From the NCBI GenBank assembly GCA_949317995.1, contig OX439040.1, positions 60,050,089 through 60,114,088 of the forward strand: a stretch of 64,000 nucleotides of DNA, given 5' to 3'. Of this stretch, positions 59,325-64,000 are shown piece by piece; position 1 is the stretch's first letter; each line of letters opens with the position of its first letter. A program made the position numbers and the translations under genes. The notes beneath the pieces are model-generated. The model was given only the letters and a program-made list of their open reading frames with translations. It searched no databases and was not told where the DNA came from. This DNA comes from Acholoe squamosa (lineage: Eukaryota; Annelida; Polychaeta; Phyllodocida; Polynoidae).

Positions 59325-59960
59325 TGTTAAAGTCTTGAGTAAGCTCATACCCTAGAAGTAGTGTCAAGGGACTATTCTATGTATTATAATTATTAACGCC
59401 ATACTCTAACCAAGCTGGCCAAGCTTTCCCCTGTAGAACCCAAGGTTACCTATTTTTAGCCTACCGGGCTGAGTGACTCACTCACTCCAGAGTGACTCTT
59501 TCACCCCCTCCCTCTCCCAGTAGGAACCCCCAGGCTCCACCTGTGAACCCCCACTGGAATGCATGACTCATACACTACCTCCAGGCCCACCTGTCCAAGT
59601 GACTCACCTTGGAGAGCAGCTCCCCCCCCCCCCAAATCCGGATCAGACTGGATCTAACCGGACTGGGGCCGAGCTACTCACCCCCAGACTGAGTCACTGC
59701 TCATGCCCTAATACGGAGGCATGACTCACCCTGAGCAGCTCCTTTTCCCCCTTTATAAGCTGTACGGATCCTGCTCAGAACATCTTATTCTTCTCCAACC
59801 TAGACCCTACGACACTCAGGTGCCTTGGCCCCAGGATATGGCTTGGTCAGACTGGCGAGTACCATACTGTATACCGTATTGATTACTCTCATGCCAATCT
59901 TACAATAAAGCTGGATCATCAACTGAATTGTCTGGACTCCTGTTACCTCACTTCATGACA
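59325..59960 (+). promoter_or_regulatory. LTR-like promoter with five AP-1 sites
   Basis: The region reads like the U3-R-U5 of an LTR on the plus strand: a Pro-codon-like C-rich upstream part, TTTATAA at 59752-59758, and AATAAA at 59904-59909 about 150 bp later. Upstream of the TATA are five perfect AP-1 sites TGASTCA at 59474, 59564, 59600, 59690 and 59722. Clear TG...CA ends with a target duplication were not found, so LTR status is inferred from layout alone. No primer-binding site follows. Confidence 0.45.
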
Positions 59961-61603
59961 TGTAACGACCTGTTGACAGTAGTATTGGTATCTAGTTTCA
60001 TGTTAAGTTTCATACTAAGTAAGTTCATGTTATACATGTAGTATATTGACTTATGTTTTGAGAAAGAGTGTTGAGAATGGACAAACCAAAGTCAATGAGC
60101 GCGGGACACTGTTACCTGGTGAACGCAGAGACCCCTAGTGGGCATTACTTGAATAAAGCACTCAGCACCAGCACCATGATGGAGTCAGACGTGGATCTCC
60201 TGTCTCTGTTATTTCACCTTAGTTCTATAATAGATACATTAAATGTCTCAAGTGTTGGTAGTACCTCTTGGTAGTGATTAATCCTGGTACCAAAATGGTT
60301 GTTTGCCCCATCTAGTGGAATATCCTAGAACAATTATGTATGTCAAACCATCACATGTCAAGTGCCTTTGACATGGCCCTGACCCTAGTCAACTCACAGA
60401 TGATGTGGCATTTTAAGGCATGCCAAATCATATGAGGATGACTGTGTGCTACAGTTGTCATGGTGACATATATGCATATGTCCCAATGACATGTGCTGTC
60501 TGTGTCAAATCAAGTTGACATGGGTATACATGTCACTTTGTCAGGAAGAATTTTTTCAGTGTAAATCAGTGCAATAAGCACTCTCATTTTAACAAGCAGT
60601 CGAATATAACCTGAAAAATGCTGCAAACCATAACCCAAATCTACGACTACATGTATCAAGGGATATTTTTTTTCACACGTATGATATTGTAGAACCACTA
60701 TTAACCTGTTATCAGATAATATACATATAGGTTGAGAGTCGCCAAAGTCTCCCTGTGCATGGGTTATTTGCTTATCACCATACAAAGATAACCCGGTGTA
60801 GGTCGCCATACTTAAATGAGATTGTAGATAAAGTCAAAAGAGGTAAGGGAGATAGCGTAAGGGACAGGTAATATATTCGTTTCCAGGTGGGGGGCTTATT
60901 AGAAATAGGGTGGGGGCATTTTTAAGATCAGCTCCTTGATGGGGGCACCAAATAAAACTTCAACCTTGGGAGGGGGGTCAAAATTCAAATATGAGTGATT
61001 CAAGTACTCATTGCGACACGTCATTCCACAAGAATAAGGTCGATTTTCTTGGGGGCTCATATTGCACAACCAGGTCTTAGATTGGGGTCATGATAACGTT
61101 GATCTTATTGGCGCGGGGGGGGGGGTCAGAAAAAGATTTCAGGTCTGCAAATATCCAACAAACCCTCCCCCAGCTGGCAATAAATGACTCATCTGTAAAG
61201 AGGATAACAGGATTCTCAAGTAGGGAGTATGATACAGGGTGCATCAGGATCGCCCTCTCCAGCCCGACACAGTATTGAACTGGTATCAATAGACGCTGGC
61301 CGAGGCTGAGGGTGCAGTGGCCTTATTATGAGATAACATCCTCATATAGAACTTCTGTATATAGAACATCTAAGGTAATATCTGAACAGGAACAAAGATG
61401 AAAAATGTTCAAGTATTCCAGGTATGGTAGGCAGTAAGGTGCAGGAAGGTGTAGGGTTGCTGGGCCAGAAAAATATTTGTTTGTTTGTTTATTCAGGTAC
61501 TTTCGTTCCAAGATGGGAACGTTTTTTTGCATACCACATGCAGGTTTATCTTTTCCTGTGGGTAATACAAACAGTTGGTATATAATTACACAGTGTATAG
61601 TAA
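59961..61603. other. Non-coding DNA
   Basis: No gene recognised. The 60068-60274 plus frame (68 codons) starts shortly after the LTR-like region but has no known domain. A CTCF-like motif lies at 60305-60319 (minus). G-rich blocks at 60885-61130 (GGGGGGTCAAAATTC) resemble the interior of the Harbinger-like MITEs without clear termini. Confidence 0.4.
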
Positions 61604-61964
61604 TGTAATGGTTCGTATCGACTTATATGTTGGGTGGATCGTTGGCTCGCTTATCACTAAAGATACCAACACAACACGAGTAGTTCGGGTTGGGCAAAGC
61701 CCCGGACTCCCTACCGCTCGGGTAGGACTTTATTGAGTTCTCTCTGGTTTAGAACATACAACTGGACTGGACTATATCCAGTCTCCTTCCACTGATCGTC
61801 CGGCTTCTTAGTAGAAGCTGGACGCGAGGCATGGTGCTGCCCCCTCTTGCACCAAACGGGTATCGCGAAGTGACACCTGGTTGGCATAGAAGGAACGAGC
61901 ACCACACGAGCGCGTCTCTCGGATGAAGCGCACTAATATATATACAACGATGCCGGCCCCTACA
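61604..61964 (-). repeat. Solo LTR, copy B
   Basis: This 361-bp unit reads TGTAATGG...CCCCTACA on the plus strand and is the reverse complement of the 477-840 family. It is flanked by GTAA on both sides (61600-61603 and 61965-61968), a 4-bp target duplication. No internal region is present. Confidence 0.8.
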
Positions 61965-61968
61965 GTAA

Positions 61969-62190
61969 TAATAATATGTCATGTGGATTATTTATTTACA
62001 TATCAAATGCGTCTATTTTGTTTTTAACTCTTTCAGGCTTTGATATATTGTCGTTACCATATCTGATATCTTACAATAGGGCTTTACATTGTTTGTAAAC
62101 CGTGATTAGGAATTGGTACACTGCTATATAGTTATTAGCTGTTTGTAAACAGCCTGTAATGGTTGACTCGGCAGGGGTTATATGCTTTTG
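61969..62190. other. Non-coding DNA
   Basis: It lies just beyond the 3' end of the LINE fragment. No feature recognised. Confidence 0.4.
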
Positions 62191-64000
62191 TCATGCAATC
62201 CTTTTAAGGGTTTCTTTATCAGCAACATGCTGTTCTTGGTGACTCAAATTATCCCAGAGTGTGACTCCTCTTTAATAAGGGCTTTTCTGGAAAAAGGATG
62301 TTTGCGCCCTCCTTCTATTGAACTTAATTTTCCTATCACTGCGTGTGCACACATTTACATTTTCTATGCCATACCCTTCTTGGCATTTTTTCCACATAAT
62401 CATAAGCAATTGTACATTATGTCTGTCAGCTAGTATTTGTACATGGCATCTATGGTGCAATTCAGCTATGGTTAGATCATGTAATTGTGCCCGTAGGCAT
62501 ATCCTCAGGCATTGATTTTGCATATGCTGTAACTTAATGATGCCTGCTTGCAGACCACTTCCTATGAAGAACAAACAGTATTCTAGACTGGGAACAATTA
62601 TTGTCCTATAAACTGATATACAGTGCTTACTAGGGATGAATTTGCAAATCTTATTTAACTTATACATTTTATTACCAAGGCATTTTTTAACTTTATTCAG
62701 GTGATTAATGACACTCAGTTTGCCATCAAGCTCCACCCCAAGATAGGTGTAGGTTTTGCATATGGGTAACTCTGCATTGCCCATTTTGAGTATCGGGCCA
62801 GTCAGGTTGTCAATTTAGTGCCCTGAGCCAAAGTACATCACCATGCTTTTGGCAGTGTTTACCGTCATGTAGTTTCTCTGGCACCAAGCATGTACTCTAT
62901 TAAGGTAAGTACAGGAGAGGGCACTAGGTGGCAGGCTTACAGGTAAGGCCTCTATATTTTGTGCACAGAGGAGTTCCCACACACCCCCTGACTTTGGTCT
63001 AACAGTGACCTTAACTTATTAGATTACAGACTGTTATCTGGCTTATTTGAAGGACAGTGAACTGGATGCCAAAAACAAACCATCTGTAAAAAAATCAGGC
63101 TGAGCTATCTAGTCTATTGAATGTGATTTATCAATTGGTATACCTTTCATGGTGCATACTGAACCCAATATTCAACATCCAATATTATTCGCATAACAGG
63201 GGTGTATCTAAGTATGACCTACAACACATATCTTATGGAGAAGTTATTTGATGCAAGCCCCTACAAGCTAATGAGGATTTAATGTGCATATGTGGATCAA
63301 CACAGGAAAAGGGACCTCTGTGAGGGGCCTCCCAGGGGTCCCCTTCTATATTTTATTTTGGTACAGGCAAACTCAAACATGTGTCTTAATTGGTGCTATT
63401 TACAGTGTGACCAGACAAACCTCTGCACCTGTGCGGACTGCTCTTTCAGGACATGATCTATTTACAGACCCTAGTGTGCTAACAACCCTGCCTACTCTTA
63501 GCTGCAGTGTGCAGGCCCAGTTGTTACTCAGACTGAACTGACCTTGTCAGACTTCCTGCAGACACCAACTCCCAGATCACAGTTTCAGACACCATTCACA
63601 CTACAAACTAGTGTTCCCAAAACACCCATATCCATTATTTCCAATTTGATTTTCCCAGCTTCTAGGTAACTTGAAACCAAAAGAAAAACTGATTTGGACC
63701 ATGGACAAACAGATAGTCTGACATCAGAATTATTAGATGGATTCTAAATTCCTCTCCTGTTCCTAATTAAGGTCTTGCTGGAGGAGCATGGTCGCTTCAG
63801 CTGGGTCCGGTTTGGCAATGTATAGTAAAACATCATCTGCATACATCACGCATTTTGAGTGTAGTAATACATTTGGTAGGTCATTTATAAAGACAGTAAA
63901 AAACAGTGGTCCCAGAATTGAGCCCTGAGGTGCCCCGAAATGAACCCTACTGTGTTCTGATTTCTTGTTATTTGCTATAGTTGACCTTTCGGTCAGCTTT
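62191..64000 (-). pseudogene. Non-LTR retrotransposon reverse transcriptase fragment
   Basis: The 5' part enters from the window edge (64000-63767): it has the RT palm motif GAPQGSILGPLFFTVFINDL and the catalytic YADDVLLY. After the TTAA-flanked insertion the same frame resumes at 62903 with LNRVHAWCQRNYMTVN...MYFGSG, then the thumb-type region TYTYLGVELDGKL and QHMQNQCLRICLRAQL. It ends with a LWDNLSHQEQH block near 62191. The reading frame is broken by a TAA after FGSGH (about 62815) and a TAA at 62272, so it is dead. The motif order fits Jockey/CR1-type LINEs. The endonuclease part, if any, is outside the window. Confidence 0.9.
62904..63766. mobile_element. TTAA-flanked insertion in the LINE, 863 bp
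   Basis: TTAA lies at 62900-62903 and 63767-63770, and removing the insert with one TTAA restores a continuous LINE reading frame, so the boundaries are exact. The ends share ACAGGAGAGG in inverted form (62911-62920 and 63751-63760, CCTCTCCTGT). TTAA duplication is typical of piggyBac and Kolobok. The small frames inside (such as 63284-63541 plus) show no transposase. Confidence 0.8.

Overview
This is an invertebrate animal nuclear DNA window, probably from a marine species. The reasons are spliced genes with consensus GT/AG junctions, dense families of short DNA transposons, (AT)n/(GT)n/(GA)n microsatellites, tRNA-derived SINE heads, a non-LTR retrotransposon, and a Ty3/gypsy provirus with an envelope gene. 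There is no operon structure or bacterial gene. I cannot name the phylum with confidence.

One host gene is well supported. It lies on the minus strand with three coding exons at 44404-44341, 36492-36337 and 36009-35801. It encodes a 142-residue secreted or GPI-anchored Ly6/uPAR (three-finger) protein of the quiver/sleepless-like type. Both introns are phase 1 and the ten mature cysteines end in a C-N motif. Intron 1 (7.8 kb) carries a 1.15-kb palindromic transposon, a PIF/Harbinger-like MITE and a TTAA-target MITE. Exon 1 sits in a CpG-rich patch with a perfect YY1-type motif.

About 1 kb upstream of that gene, on the same strand, is a nearly intact env-carrying Ty3/gypsy element (45449-53239). 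It has two 629-bp LTRs differing at 2 positions, a 4-bp target duplication (ATGT), a tRNA primer site, gag, pol, an F-protein-like env and a polypurine tract. Gag and pol are joined by a textbook -1 frameshift site (GGGAAAC) with an 8-bp stem 7 nt downstream. All large frames are open, but the integrase has lost the segment carrying its second catalytic Asp. The element inserted into a ~80-bp minisatellite.

The rest is mostly transposon debris and unassigned non-coding DNA. From left to right: a solo LTR (477-840); a hAT-like MITE (4443-4598); TA-flanked elements (10576-11178, 37039-38189); foldback-type elements sharing CGGAGCCC ends (13783-14638, 20435-20964, 57562-58090, the last caught in an 860-bp tandem duplication); PIF/Harbinger-like MITEs (19026-19279, 27044-27380, 42402-42677, 54225-54486); a ~0.8-kb composite repeat in two inverted copies (28401-29260 and 31297-32083); an LTR-like promoter with five perfect AP-1 sites (59325-59960); a second solo LTR (61604-61964); and a LINE reverse-transcriptase fragment at the right edge, split by an 863-bp TTAA-flanked insertion.
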